A stretch of DNA of 64,000 nt from Pedobacter sp. D749 (GCF_019317285.1 NZ_CP079218.1:2356001-2420000), one strand, 5' to 3'; numbered from the stretch's first letter, positions 34,928-44,848 are shown. The notes: generated by a model not told the origin, from the sequence alone. Made by a program: numbers and translations.

Positions 34928-37900
34928 ATGCCTAATCAATATACATTTAATGACTTCGACCCGAGGGAGTTTGAATTTTTGTGCAGAGACCTGTTACAGC
35001 TGACAATAAGCGAAGAGACTGGAAGGCCATTTCTTTTTAACAGCTTTAGTGAAGGTGCAGATGGGGGTATTGATGCAATTTTTGAAGATGAAAAGGAGAA
35101 AATAGTGCTCCAATGCAAACGCTGGAGCGACTTTGATGCTTTGTATGCGACGCTCAAAAACTCGGAATTGCCCAAAGTCATCAGGCTCAATCCTACCCGG
35201 TATATTATTGCCACCTCCTGCAAGCTGTCTCAAAGGCAGATGGAGAAAATATATACGCTGTTTAAGCCTTATGTACACAGTACCAATGACATCCTGGGGC
35301 AAGCCATGATCAATAACCTGCTGGCGCTATACCCTGATGTGGAATTGAGCTATCCGCGCTTATACCTGCATAGTGCAACGGTTTTGAACCGCCTGCTACA
35401 GGCCAATGTGTACAACCAGTCTGTCGATAAGCTTAAAAAATACCACAAGGTCTCCCGGTTTTATGTGCCCGATGCCTCCTTTCAGCAAGCCTTAAAGATA
35501 TTGAACGACAAACGGTATGTGATTATTTCGGGCGAGCCGGGTGTGGGTAAGTCCACGCTGGCCGGTATTCTAAGCCTGTATTACCTGGAACAGGGATACG
35601 AGTTTATCTTCCTGCGCAGGAGCATATCAGAAGCGGAGGGGAGTGTATGGAATGCACAAAAGAAGCAGGTATTCTTCTTCGATGATTTTTTGGGCAGCAC
35701 TACATTTGAAGGCTTTGACCGTAATGAAGATCGCCAATTGCTTGATTTTATCAGCAAAATCGTTGATTCTTCCAATAAGCTGCTGTTGATCACGACCAGA
35801 GAATATGTATTCAAACAGGCTGAAGCTATATATCCAGAACTTAAAAAACTCCATTTTACAAAATGCCTGATCCGCCAAAAGGAATTTACACCAGCCTTCA
35901 AGATCAATATTTTATACAATTACCTGTATTATTCAAAAGTAGAGCTGAAGCATATTGAGCCACTATTATATGACGAACACTACAAGGAAATTATTCACCA
36001 CAACAACTTTACACCCAGGCTTATTGATGATTACCTGGATCGGTATTACAACCTGTATGCAGATAGCTATTCCCTGTATTTTGGTTTGAAAAAGTACCTC
36101 GATGATCCTTATTCTTATTGGGAAACAATATTCCTGAAACTGAGTGAAAACGCACAAATACTCCTGCTCATCATGGCCATAACAGAAGAGCCCTCCATTG
36201 AAGCATTGTTGTTCAAAACCTTTATAAATGTAGGGCTGCACCGCAAGATATATGAGCAGGGATATGAGCAGGATAGATTTGACCAGGCTGTAGCCGAGCT
36301 TGCCGAATCATTTATATCCATATCCCACAATCCGGAAATTAAAAGAGGAGATGGGAGTATTTCTTCAATGGATTATTCCCTCATTTTTACAGCATTCAGG
36401 ACCGATAATTTTTTTGAATTTCAAAACCCCTCCATTAAGGATTTTACGGTAAACTATCTTAGGAAAAGAGAAGACCTAGTCGCTTTCATGATCCGCGGCG
36501 CTACGCTTTTCAACCAGTTGTATTTTGTTTTTGCCACGAGCAAGGAGGATAAGCATATTGAGGATTATGATACAGACACGCCATTCTCGATCGGCAAAAT
36601 CATTTTATCCCCTTCTTTATGCGCGCTGATGGCTGAAAAAATGATCAGCGAATTTGATACCTTACCAATAGCCAAAGTAAAAAGGATCGACTGGGAGGGA
36701 GGAGACACTTCTTTCCACTTGGATAATGATCAATTTGATAACCGCATGGATAAACTGTGGCTGCTATGCCGTTATTTCCCCTTAGCTAACCACGAAACGG
36801 TACTCAGGTTTGTCAAAGAAAAATATGAGCAATTGCTCGAGGAAGATAAATTTGCGAAACAAGCCATGACGTCCGGGAGCAATTATCGTGCATTATCTTT
36901 GGCAGAGCGGATTACTCAAACAGATATCATCAAGAAACTCCAACCTTTTGTATCTTTTGATCCGCTCGCGACCGTAAAGGCCTATTATCATAACCTCCGG
37001 TTTGCAAAAGAATTCTTCGGCCTGCATTACCTGCAGGAAATTTTCCCTGATGCTTATTATGAAGTGGTTACTACCAATATAAAAGATATCAGGCGCTGGA
37101 TTAAAGGAATGATTTATGATGATATTGATTATTATTTATGGGAAGGCACACATGAAGCCGAATTGGCAATAGATGAGCTGGTGGATGAAGAACTGGAGCA
37201 TCTTGAAGAGATCTACAAATTCAAGCTGAGCAAAAAAACTAAGCAGGACATTAATGATATGGCAGGACGTGAATTATTCAGGATAAATAAGCTTAAGAAA
37301 AATGCTGATAACCTGGTTTACGAACCGGAAGAAGACCTGGCAGAAGAAACTCCAAGAGCCAAACAGCTGGATAAACAGAAATATAAGGCATACCAGCTGG
37401 CCTTGAATAGGCTGAAACCTAATTGGGCTGAAGATTGGGAGGAGGAAGAAGATGCTTTCAGGTATATCAGGTCCACGGCGAATGATCCGGCTGCAGCCGA
37501 GCACCTGATTGGCCGGATTGCTAATCATAAACATTACCAGGATTTACTGGATAATACCAGAAATACTGATCTTTTATTGAATTATTTGATTGTGCATAAA
37601 GAAGACGTTCTTAACGAATATGCGTTTTACGAATGTCTTCTTTTGTCTGACTCATGGAAAGAAGAGCAATTAACCACCTTGCAGGCTGTTGCTTACAATT
37701 TATATATTAATGAGCTTTTTACCTTCCGGCAGAATACTTTTGAAAGTGCCCTTAGCAAGGTGGCACTTATACCCGTTGAGCAATACCGTACCATCCTGCA
37801 GCAGCAAGACATCTGGTTCCGGTTTCCGAATACAACATTCCATATATTTCTCTCGGTAAGGTATATGATAAACCTCCCGGAGCAAGAAAGAAGTGAGTTG

Positions 37901-38440
37901 TACAGAAGTTTTAAAGACGATGATGACTGTGTGCATTACGACAACCGGGAAATACTTTGGCGGTTATGCTACGAGGCCGATAAAGATCTGTTTTGTGCTC
38001 ACTTTATAGTCCCGGTAATCCAATCTGAACTGAATATAATTTTTAATAAGTACGAAGATGAAATGACAATTCAGTATTTAGAGAAAAACAGCCTTGATTA
38101 TGAATTTGGTTTTTGGAAAGAAGCGCAACAATTTGAAATCGACCGAGCTGGTGGTGGAAATGCCTTATTGGACGATATTGCCAGAGTTTTTGAAGAATGG
38201 AACATTCCAGATCCCTTCTGGAGCATAGGCGACTGTTTTAATATCAGTTATATAGAAAATACTGCAGTTATTAAATATATGCAGCAACATTGCCCCGTTA
38301 CAGATGGCCAATATAAGATTGATCTTACAGATGAGCTGAAGAATGCAACATTCCGGAAATTATTAAAGCCTGCAGGTGTTACCCGGATAATAGTAGATTA
38401 TACAGTCGCATGGAGCAAAGTGCTGCTTGAACTACAATAG
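34928..38440 (+). CDS. Mrr-like restriction nuclease fused to a STAND NTPase (Avs-like architecture)
   Basis: 1170 residues. Residues about 8-140 are a PD-(D/E)xK restriction fold: FEFLCRDLLQ, GADGGID with D49, and VLQCKRW with Q62/K64. Residues about 185-480 are a P-loop NTPase: ISGEPGVGKST (about 200-210), Walker B QVFFFDDFLG (about 248-257) and LLLITTREYVFKQA, a STAND-type TTRE sensor (nSTAND3-like). The remaining 650 or more residues are helical and acidic, with no motif I recognise; by position they should be the sensor. Nuclease-STAND-sensor order is that of antiviral Avs proteins, which cut DNA after recognising a phage protein. The next gene, TIR-domain, follows by 43 bases on the same strand. 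Confidence 0.85.
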   Translation: MPNQYTFNDFDPREFEFLCRDLLQLTISEETGRPFLFNSFSEGADGGIDAIFEDEKEKIVLQCKRWSDFDALYATLKNSELPKVIRLNPTRYIIATSCKLSQRQMEKIYTLFKPYVHSTNDILGQAMINNLLALYPDVELSYPRLYLHSATVLNRLLQANVYNQSVDKLKKYHKVSRFYVPDASFQQALKILNDKRYVIISGEPGVGKSTLAGILSLYYLEQGYEFIFLRRSISEAEGSVWNAQKKQVFFFDDFLGSTTFEGFDRNEDRQLLDFISKIVDSSNKLLLITTREYVFKQAEAIYPELKKLHFTKCLIRQKEFTPAFKINILYNYLYYSKVELKHIEPLLYDEHYKEIIHHNNFTPRLIDDYLDRYYNLYADSYSLYFGLKKYLDDPYSYWETIFLKLSENAQILLLIMAITEEPSIEALLFKTFINVGLHRKIYEQGYEQDRFDQAVAELAESFISISHNPEIKRGDGSISSMDYSLIFTAFRTDNFFEFQNPSIKDFTVNYLRKREDLVAFMIRGATLFNQLYFVFATSKEDKHIEDYDTDTPFSIGKIILSPSLCALMAEKMISEFDTLPIAKVKRIDWEGGDTSFHLDNDQFDNRMDKLWLLCRYFPLANHETVLRFVKEKYEQLLEEDKFAKQAMTSGSNYRALSLAERITQTDIIKKLQPFVSFDPLATVKAYYHNLRFAKEFFGLHYLQEIFPDAYYEVVTTNIKDIRRWIKGMIYDDIDYYLWEGTHEAELAIDELVDEELEHLEEIYKFKLSKKTKQDINDMAGRELFRINKLKKNADNLVYEPEEDLAEETPRAKQLDKQKYKAYQLALNRLKPNWAEDWEEEEDAFRYIRSTANDPAAAEHLIGRIANHKHYQDLLDNTRNTDLLLNYLIVHKEDVLNEYAFYECLLLSDSWKEEQLTTLQAVAYNLYINELFTFRQNTFESALSKVALIPVEQYRTILQQQDIWFRFPNTTFHIFLSVRYMINLPEQERSELYRSFKDDDDCVHYDNREILWRLCYEADKDLFCAHFIVPVIQSELNIIFNKYEDEMTIQYLEKNSLDYEFGFWKEAQQFEIDRAGGGNALLDDIARVFEEWNIPDPFWSIGDCFNISYIENTAVIKYMQQHCPVTDGQYKIDLTDELKNATFRKLLKPAGVTRIIVDYTVAWSKVLLELQ

Positions 38441-38483
38441 GAACCCGAACCCACTTACAGCAACAAACCTTAAACACACCCGT

Positions 38484-39413
38484 ATGTCCAGTATTTTTTT
38501 AAGCCACACCAGTATCGATAAGCCCTTTGTAGAAAAGCTGGCCAAAGACCTCAAAAGAATAGGGGTCGAAGTATGGTACGATAAATGGGAGATAGGCATT
38601 GGCGAATCCATAACCTGGAAAATAGAAACCGGCATTCGCGAGAATGAATACCTAGGTATCATCCTCTCTCCCGAAGCCCTGCAGTCCGAGTGGGTTAGGG
38701 GCGAGCTCAGCGCTGCCTGGGTAAAGCAGATGCGTTCCAAAAAAGTATTCATACTGCCGGTATTGTACCGCGAATGCGAGATACCCCTACTGCTTGCCGA
38801 CAAAAAGTATGCTGACTTCCGCTCCAGCTACGATGATGGATTCCAGACCCTGGCCAAGGCTTTTGGAATTAAGGATACCGATACATTATCCGTAGAAAAC
38901 TGGCGAAAATTTACCAATAGGAAAGATGTTGATTGGAAAAAATACAAGGAACTGGAATTTGAATCATTGGTTACAACACTGGTAGATAGAACCATAGCTT
39001 ACAACTGGTCTTCTTACGTTGGTGGTACGGCCAATCCTTTTTCTATACAGTTGCATGCCAGTATTGCTATAACTCATGGCAATTTGGGTAACCAGGTTAC
39101 ACATAAATATATCAGCAAGTATGTTACATTTAAGTTGAAGTCAGGCACTAATGCCTATTGGGCCGCATCAAAAGAGATGTATAACCCCAATCATTTAAAG
39201 GCTGGCGACTTTGATATTTATGTAGGCAACTCTATCAATGCCTGTGATGAATATCTTTGGCGGATAATGGAAGATTTTAAAAATCAATATAAAAACCCTA
39301 AAGAAAAACCTATACATTTTACTAATAAGTTTATAAAAAGCAATGATTACAGAGAAGTTTCGCGTGAGCTGATGAAAAAGCTTCATTGGTATAAAGGGGA
39401 TAATTTATTCTGA
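38484..39413 (+). CDS. TIR-domain protein, putative NADase effector
   Basis: 309 residues from the ATG at 38484. The longer frame from a TTG at 38427 overlaps the previous gene and adds no domain. Residues 1-125 are a TIR domain: SSIFLSHTSIDKPFVEKLAKDL, VEVWYDKWEIGIGES, YLGIILSPEALQSEWVRGEL. The Glu in W70-V-R-G-E74 falls at the position of the catalytic Glu of TIR NADases such as SARM1. The C-terminal 180 residues (FESLVTTLVDRTIAYNWSSY ... DIYVGNSINACDEYLWRIM, shown in part) match nothing I know and may sense a trigger. It lies 43 bases behind the Mrr-STAND gene, so the two are probably co-expressed. NAD depletion leading to abortive infection is the expected outcome. Confidence 0.85.
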   Translation: MSSIFLSHTSIDKPFVEKLAKDLKRIGVEVWYDKWEIGIGESITWKIETGIRENEYLGIILSPEALQSEWVRGELSAAWVKQMRSKKVFILPVLYRECEIPLLLADKKYADFRSSYDDGFQTLAKAFGIKDTDTLSVENWRKFTNRKDVDWKKYKELEFESLVTTLVDRTIAYNWSSYVGGTANPFSIQLHASIAITHGNLGNQVTHKYISKYVTFKLKSGTNAYWAASKEMYNPNHLKAGDFDIYVGNSINACDEYLWRIMEDFKNQYKNPKEKPIHFTNKFIKSNDYREVSRELMKKLHWYKGDNLF

Positions 39414-39740
39414 TTTATTACAGCGCAACAAGACAAGCTATACTACCATTCTTTTGAAAAGTGTAAGGAGTACTACAAGACAGGCTTCACCCTAATAGAA
39501 TATGAAACAAAAGTCTAACCTGAGAAGGCCATAATAGCTAAATTTGAGGGAAATCCTTATTTCAAAGAATTTTTGGCCTACTTTTTTACCGCCCAAAACC
39601 TATCACATGTTCAGGACCTGGTCGATAAACTTATAACGATTGCGCGGACTCTTGCGGTGCGCAGGGCCCGGCAAAAATGCGGGCCCTGCGTGGGCCTTGC
39701 AGCGTGGAAGCATATTTTTGCCTTGATTTTTGGTTCTTTT
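39414..39740 (+). pseudogene. Decayed reading frame continuing in phase after the TIR gene stop
   Basis: Reading on in the same frame past TGA (39411-39413) gives about 34 sense codons with FEKCKEYYKTGFTLIEYE, then a TAA at 39516. After that come AIIAKFEGNPYFKEFLAYFF and NLSHVQDLVDKLITIAR before GC-rich repeat sequence. The composition and codons look protein-coding. It may be the remains of a longer C-terminus of the TIR protein or of a separate lost gene. I do not recognise the peptide. Confidence 0.4.
39660..39690. repeat. GC-rich perfect hairpin
   Basis: CGCAGGGCCCG (39660-39670) and CGGGCCCTGCG (39680-39690) form an 11-bp stem around GCAAAAATG. There is no T run directly after it, so it is not a classic terminator. 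The CTTGATTTTTGGTTCTTTTT that follows looks like part of a dispersed repeat. It sits in the 39414-39895 gap at the right border of the island. Confidence 0.6.
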
Positions 39741-39895
39741 TGATCAAGCAAAAGAGCACACACTGAAATTATCTCTGAATGCGCCTACAAGGCACATTGC
39801 ATTTTTTCTAAGCGACTATTTTTTGTCCTATAATTAATATTATGTTAAGTTTTGTTTTCGAACACTATCCTATCCTCGTTAGATTTCCTATAAAA

Positions 39896-41041
39896 TTACA
39901 GTTCCTGAAGTTTGCGGTTAAGTTCCTGTGCCTTATCTGTTACGCCTTTTTTGTTATAGATATCAATCAGCAACTGTACAGTTTTCTTATCGTTTGGATT
40001 AATTTCGTTGGCACGTTGTAAAGCAAATTGTGCGCGGTTAATTAGACCTTTATATTTTTCGGTTTTGTCCGCATCGCCTTTGCGCAAAGTTTCGTTCGCA
40101 GTATTGATATAAGCTAAACTCAATTGGTACAAGGCATCGAAATAATTCTGGTCTGTGGTTAATGCTTTATCGTAAGCTAAAATTGCTGTAGCATTATTTC
40201 CTCCAACCTGTTGCAGGTAACCGTACAGAAAATAAAGCAGTTTATTTCCTTTTTCCACTTTTAAATTATTTTCGATCAATCCCTGTGCTTTACTATAATT
40301 TTCTGTGTCAAGCAAAAGATTGATATAATCGTTCGTTAAAAAACGGTTAAATGGATTTAAAACCAATCCATCTTCTAAAGTTTTGATAGCGGTTTCGTTT
40401 TCTGATTTCACTACATACATCTGGGCCATTTTCTGAAAAACAGATGGATTTTTAATGCCATTTTCTTTTGCACGTTTAAAATAAGTTAAAGATTCATCGT
40501 AAGATTGAATATTTAATGCACAAATCGCGGTATTTAAGGCCAAAGTAGTATCAGCAGGAAAATTATCTGATACTTCTTTCAGATCGGCAAATGCCTCTTT
40601 AAATTCGTTGTTAAAATAGGCTTCATTGCCTTTATCCTGCTTTTTGATCAAAATATTATGGTCAGATGCTTTAATAAGTCCCCCATTATCATTGTAACGG
40701 TCTAATGCTTTTGCTTTGGCAACCGCCTCTACTGCGCTGTCATAAAATTTATTTGCATTATTCGGGTCGGTATCAATCAGTGATGCAAATGAGGTAAGGT
40801 AAGATTTTATAGACCAGGTTTCTGTCCAGTTTTTGGTTTTGTTATCTTTTTCGGCAGATTCTATCGATTTTAAGCCTTCTGTAATGATGCTTAACTGCTT
40901 TTTCTCATCTTCTTTATTGGCTATAGAAGCCTGAAGTTTGCCGACTGAATTTCTGGCAATCAGAATCTGACTTTTTTGGGCTACAGCATTAAATGAGACG
41001 AAAATTAAAGCGGTTAAAGATATTTTAAGGCAATTCTGCAT
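39896..41041 (-). CDS. Secreted TPR-repeat protein (second of two)
   Basis: 381 residues. The signal peptide ends at VAQK (about residue 22). Several TPR units follow: NEAYFNNEFKEAFADLKEVSD, TALNTAICALNIQSYDESLTYFKRA, PSVFQKMAQMYV, ENETAIKTLEDGLVLNP and NATAILAYDKALTTDQ. Such periplasmic TPR proteins scaffold other proteins. It is a diverged paralogue of the gene upstream on the same strand, with which it shares the QKS...A(A/R)N(D/S) opening. A terminator hairpin lies between the two, so expression may be partly uncoupled. The function is unknown. Confidence 0.82.
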   Translation of the reverse strand: MQNCLKISLTALIFVSFNAVAQKSQILIARNSVGKLQASIANKEDEKKQLSIITEGLKSIESAEKDNKTKNWTETWSIKSYLTSFASLIDTDPNNANKFYDSAVEAVAKAKALDRYNDNGGLIKASDHNILIKKQDKGNEAYFNNEFKEAFADLKEVSDNFPADTTLALNTAICALNIQSYDESLTYFKRAKENGIKNPSVFQKMAQMYVVKSENETAIKTLEDGLVLNPFNRFLTNDYINLLLDTENYSKAQGLIENNLKVEKGNKLLYFLYGYLQQVGGNNATAILAYDKALTTDQNYFDALYQLSLAYINTANETLRKGDADKTEKYKGLINRAQFALQRANEINPNDKKTVQLLIDIYNKKGVTDKAQELNRKLQEL

Positions 41042-41090
41042 AATGTATAGATGTGATAAAACCGTAATAAACCATAAAAATAAACATAAA

Positions 41091-41124
41091 AAAAAGAGCC
41101 CCGAAATTTCGGGGCTCTTTTTTT
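41091..41124 (-). terminator. Rho-independent terminator or attenuator between the two TPR genes
   Basis: AAAAAGAGCCCCGAAATTTC continues into GGGGCTCTTTTTTT, a near-perfect palindrome that works in either direction. On the minus strand it ends the gyrA-TPR transcript and can act as an attenuator for the last TPR gene. Confidence 0.88.
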
Positions 41125-41138
41125 AAATCGTATCAGAA

Positions 41139-42227
41139 TTATTGTTTAGGTAATGCATCTAAACGTTTCTTAACATCTTCGTAATTTTTAGTGTCATTTC
41201 TAAAAGCATAGATCGTTTTTAATGTTTCTAATGCACCCTGGTTTTTAGCATCAACTTCTAAAGCTTTTTTGTAAAATGGAAGTGATTTATCTAACAAAGC
41301 ATTCATTTTACCGGTTACTTCATTAAATTCTTTTACTTTTTTAGGATCGATTTTATTTCTGTCGGCCTGTAATTTTAAAGCCTGGCTGAAATAGATATTA
41401 CCTAATAAAACCTGATAACTAGGGTTATTTGGCTCTTTTGCAGCTAAAGCAACCAACATTTGCTCCGATTTTGCTGCATCACCCCTATCAATATAGATCT
41501 GGGTTTCAGTTTTGATCCAGTCGGTATTTTCAGGGAATTTTGCACTTGCTTCTTTAATAACGGCCAAAGCAGCTGTAGTATCTTTCTGCTTGCTTAAAAC
41601 AGCATTGATAATTTCAGAATATAATTCTTTAGATTGTGGTGAGTTTAAAGAGATCACTTTTTTAAACTGAGTAATCATACCTGGATAATCTTCAATATTT
41701 CTTGCTGCAATACCAGCATTTAAATACATCGCAGTATCTTGTGGGTTAATTACCGTTGCAGCAACAAATTTCTCGTAAGCTGTTTTGTAATCTTTTTTGT
41801 TGTAAGCAATTACACCAGCGTTTCTAACTGCATTACTCACATTCGTTTCAGCTGAACTGATGTTGTCCTTTTCAGCACCTTTAGTATCCAGTTTTTTTGC
41901 TTCAACAATAGCTTCTTGTGCAATTTTCAAATTTGCATCAGCGTTTGCAGTACTGGTTGAATCTAAAATCGCTGCAGAAGAAGCAAATAGCGCACGGTAA
42001 GACCATGCTTCAGGCATTACTTTAGATTTTTCATCCGCAATGGCTTTATCAGTATGGGCCAAGCCTTTAGCTAACGCTTCAAGTTTTTTTGCCAATGGAG
42101 TTGTAGCGCTTGAAGAAGTTAACTGGAATAAACCCCAGTCGTTTTTTGCCGCGTTTACTTCACTTTTCTGAGCAAAAGCAGCGCTTACCGCACCTGCTAG
42201 AAATATACTTAGAAATACTCTTTTCAT
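41139..42227 (-). CDS. Secreted TPR-repeat protein (first of two, behind gyrA)
   Basis: 362 residues. The signal peptide is cleaved near AFAQKS (about residue 20). TPR units include AGVIAYNKKDYKTAYEKFVAA, DTAMYLNAGIAARNIEDYPGMITQFKKV, SYQVLLGNIYFSQALKL and LPFYKKALEVDAKNQGALETLKTIYAF. It begins 26 bases after the gyrA stop on the same strand, so it is very likely co-transcribed with gyrase. The reason for joining a periplasmic scaffold to gyrA is unknown. It is paralogous to the next gene. Confidence 0.84.
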   Translation of the reverse strand: MKRVFLSIFLAGAVSAAFAQKSEVNAAKNDWGLFQLTSSSATTPLAKKLEALAKGLAHTDKAIADEKSKVMPEAWSYRALFASSAAILDSTSTANADANLKIAQEAIVEAKKLDTKGAEKDNISSAETNVSNAVRNAGVIAYNKKDYKTAYEKFVAATVINPQDTAMYLNAGIAARNIEDYPGMITQFKKVISLNSPQSKELYSEIINAVLSKQKDTTAALAVIKEASAKFPENTDWIKTETQIYIDRGDAAKSEQMLVALAAKEPNNPSYQVLLGNIYFSQALKLQADRNKIDPKKVKEFNEVTGKMNALLDKSLPFYKKALEVDAKNQGALETLKTIYAFRNDTKNYEDVKKRLDALPKQ

Positions 42228-42253
42228 AATTTTTATTCTAATCTTAATTTTAG

Positions 42254-44848
42254 TTAATTTTCTTCTTCCGTTTCGTTATCTGATTCGCCCTCTTCTTCTT
42301 CAGTATCATCAGCTTCCGGAGTAGTATCTGCTTCTATTTCTTCACCGTCTGTAACTACAACATCAGTTAAATCTACTGTTTCTTCCTCGTCTTCCTCGTG
42401 GTCAATTTTAGTAACCGATGCAATCTCGTCATCACCTTTTAACGATATTAAACGAACCCCTTGTGTGGCACGTCCCATTACCCTTAATGCTGATACCGGA
42501 ATTCTGATTACAATGCCTGAACGGTTAATGATCATCAAATCTTCGCTATCAGTAACGTCTTTTATAGAAACTAATTGCCCGGTTTTTTCAGTAACGTTAA
42601 TTGTTTTTACACCTTTACCACCTCGGTTAGTTACACGGTAATCTTCAATATCGGTACGTTTTCCGTAACCTTTTTCTGATACTACTAACACCGTAACTTC
42701 AGGATTGTTTACAGCAATCATGCCAACAACTTCATCCTGGTCGTGTGCAAGCCTTACACCGCGTACACCAGTAGCTGTTCTTCCCATCGGACGAACGGTT
42801 TTTTCATTGAAACGGATGGCTCTTCCTGAGCGTAAAGCCATTACAATTTCGCTTTCACCGTTGGTTAAACAAGCTTCTAATAAGATATCGCCTTCGTTAA
42901 TGTTAATGGCATTGATACCATTTACACGTGGACGTGAATACGCTTCAAGAGAAGTTTTCTTAATGGTACCTTTTTTAGTACACATGATGATGAAATTGTT
43001 CTCTAAATATTCCTGGTCTTTAAGGTTTTTAACTTTGATATAGGCCTTAATTTTCTCTTCTTTCGGGATGTTGATGATGTTCTGTATCGCTCTTCCTTTA
43101 CTGGTTCTCGAACCTTCCGGAATTTCGTACACCCTCAACCAGAAACACCTTCCGGCTTCGGTAAAGAATAACATGTAATTGTGGTTAGTAGCTACCAGCA
43201 TGTGCTCAATAAAATCTTCATTTCTTGAGTTACTGCCTTTAGATCCTTTTCCGCCCCTTCCCTGCGCTTTAAATTCGCTTGCCGGGGTACGTTTTACATA
43301 ACCTTCGTGAGAGATGGTGATCACAACTTCTTCATCGTCGATGAAATCTTCCATACTCATGTCTTCGGCTGAGTGAACGATTGTAGTTCTGCGTTCATCG
43401 CCAAATTTCTGTTTCACTTCTTCCAGTTCATCCTTGATAATCTGCATACGCAAACCTTCATCTGCTAAAATAGATTTCAAGTATTCGATGGTTTTCATTA
43501 ATTCAGCATATTCTTCTTTAATCTTATCACGCTCTAGTCCTGTTAAACGACGCAATGTCATATCCAGAATCGCACGTGCCTGAAGGTCGCTTAGCCCGAA
43601 TTTCTCCATTAAGCCTAAACGGGCTTCCTCTGGCGTTTCTGATGCACGGATTAATTTAATTACCTCATCTAAATGATCTAAAGCAATTAAATAACCTTCT
43701 AAAATGTGTGCACGTTTTTCAGCCTCTGCCAATTCATATTTGGTACGGCGAACAATTACATCATGACGGTGATCCACAAAGTGAACAATCAAATCTTTAA
43801 GATTTAACATCTGTGGACGGCCTTTTACCAATGCAATGTTATTTACACTGAAAGAGGTTTGTAAAGCTGTATACTTATATAGGTTGTTTAAAACGATAGA
43901 AGCATTTGCATCACGTTTAATTTCGTAAACGATGCGGATACCATCTTTGTTCGATTCGTCTTTGATGTTCGAAATGCCTTCCAGTTTTTTCTCGCCAACC
44001 AATTCAGCAGTACGCTCAATCATTTGTGCTTTATTTACCTGGTACGGAATTTCGGTAACAATAATTACCTCACGGTCTTTAATGTTTTCGATTTCGGCTT
44101 TTGCACGCATTACAATACGTCCGCGGCCAGTTTCGAATGCTTCTTTTACACCAGTATAACCATAAATAATACCACCTGTAGGGAAATCGGGAGCTTTTAC
44201 AAACTTCATCAATTCCTCTATCGTAATATCTCTATTGTCGATATAGTTTATTACACCATCAATTGCTTCAGTTAAGTTATGTGGCGCCATGTTGGTGGCC
44301 ATACCTACTGCAATACCAGAAGAACCGTTAACTAAAAGATTAGGGATTTTTGCAGGTAAAACCGTTGGTTCCTGCTCTGTATCATCAAAGTTTAATTGAA
44401 AATCTACCGTATCTTTATTGATATCGGCAACCATTTCTTCGGCAAGTTTGCTAAAACGTGCCTCGGTATAACGCATTGCAGCCGGAGAGTCACCATCAAT
44501 GTGACCAAAGTTACCCTGACCATCTACCATTGGATAACGCAAACTCCAATCCTGAGCCATACGAACCATGGTAAAATATACCGATGCATCACCGTGTGGG
44601 TGGTACTTACCTAAAACCTCACCCACAATACGGGCAGATTTTTTATAAGGTTTTCCACTGGTTACACCTAAACCCAACATGCCGTAGAGCACACGGCGGT
44701 GTACTGGTTTCAATCCATCACGCACATCAGGCAAAGCCCTCGATACGATAACCGACATTGAATAATCAATGTAAGCCGATTTCATCTGCTCTTCTATATT
44801 AATTTGAATGATTTTGTCGTTCTGCTGATTTTCTAAATCTTCTGCCAT
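42254..44848 (-). CDS. gyrA: DNA gyrase subunit A
   Basis: 864 residues. GyrA breaks and rejoins DNA for negative supercoiling together with GyrB. The catalytic Tyr is Y127 in [10 protein letters not shown]. The six-bladed C-terminal DNA-wrapping domain carries the GyrA box QGRGGKG. The tail (about 60 residues) is very acidic (Glu/Asp runs). In the quinolone pocket, [10 protein letters not shown] puts Ala88 and Phe92 where E. coli has Ser83 and Asp87. A TAATTTTG at 44915-44922 on the minus strand is a candidate -7 element, giving a leader of about 60 bases. Two TPR genes follow on the same strand. Confidence 0.97.
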   Translation of the reverse strand: MAEDLENQQNDKIIQINIEEQMKSAYIDYSMSVIVSRALPDVRDGLKPVHRRVLYGMLGLGVTSGKPYKKSARIVGEVLGKYHPHGDASVYFTMVRMAQDWSLRYPMVDGQGNFGHIDGDSPAAMRYTEARFSKLAEEMVADINKDTVDFQLNFDDTEQEPTVLPAKIPNLLVNGSSGIAVGMATNMAPHNLTEAIDGVINYIDNRDITIEELMKFVKAPDFPTGGIIYGYTGVKEAFETGRGRIVMRAKAEIENIKDREVIIVTEIPYQVNKAQMIERTAELVGEKKLEGISNIKDESNKDGIRIVYEIKRDANASIVLNNLYKYTALQTSFSVNNIALVKGRPQMLNLKDLIVHFVDHRHDVIVRRTKYELAEAEKRAHILEGYLIALDHLDEVIKLIRASETPEEARLGLMEKFGLSDLQARAILDMTLRRLTGLERDKIKEEYAELMKTIEYLKSILADEGLRMQIIKDELEEVKQKFGDERRTTIVHSAEDMSMEDFIDDEEVVITISHEGYVKRTPASEFKAQGRGGKGSKGSNSRNEDFIEHMLVATNHNYMLFFTEAGRCFWLRVYEIPEGSRTSKGRAIQNIINIPKEEKIKAYIKVKNLKDQEYLENNFIIMCTKKGTIKKTSLEAYSRPRVNGINAININEGDILLEACLTNGESEIVMALRSGRAIRFNEKTVRPMGRTATGVRGVRLAHDQDEVVGMIAVNNPEVTVLVVSEKGYGKRTDIEDYRVTNRGGKGVKTINVTEKTGQLVSIKDVTDSEDLMIINRSGIVIRIPVSALRVMGRATQGVRLISLKGDDEIASVTKIDHEEDEEETVDLTDVVVTDGEEIEADTTPEADDTEEEEGESDNETEEEN

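Noticed and set aside
38427..38483. TTG start giving a 328-residue TIR protein
   Set aside because: It overlaps the STAND gene; the ATG at 38484 places the TIR domain at the very N-terminus, as is usual.
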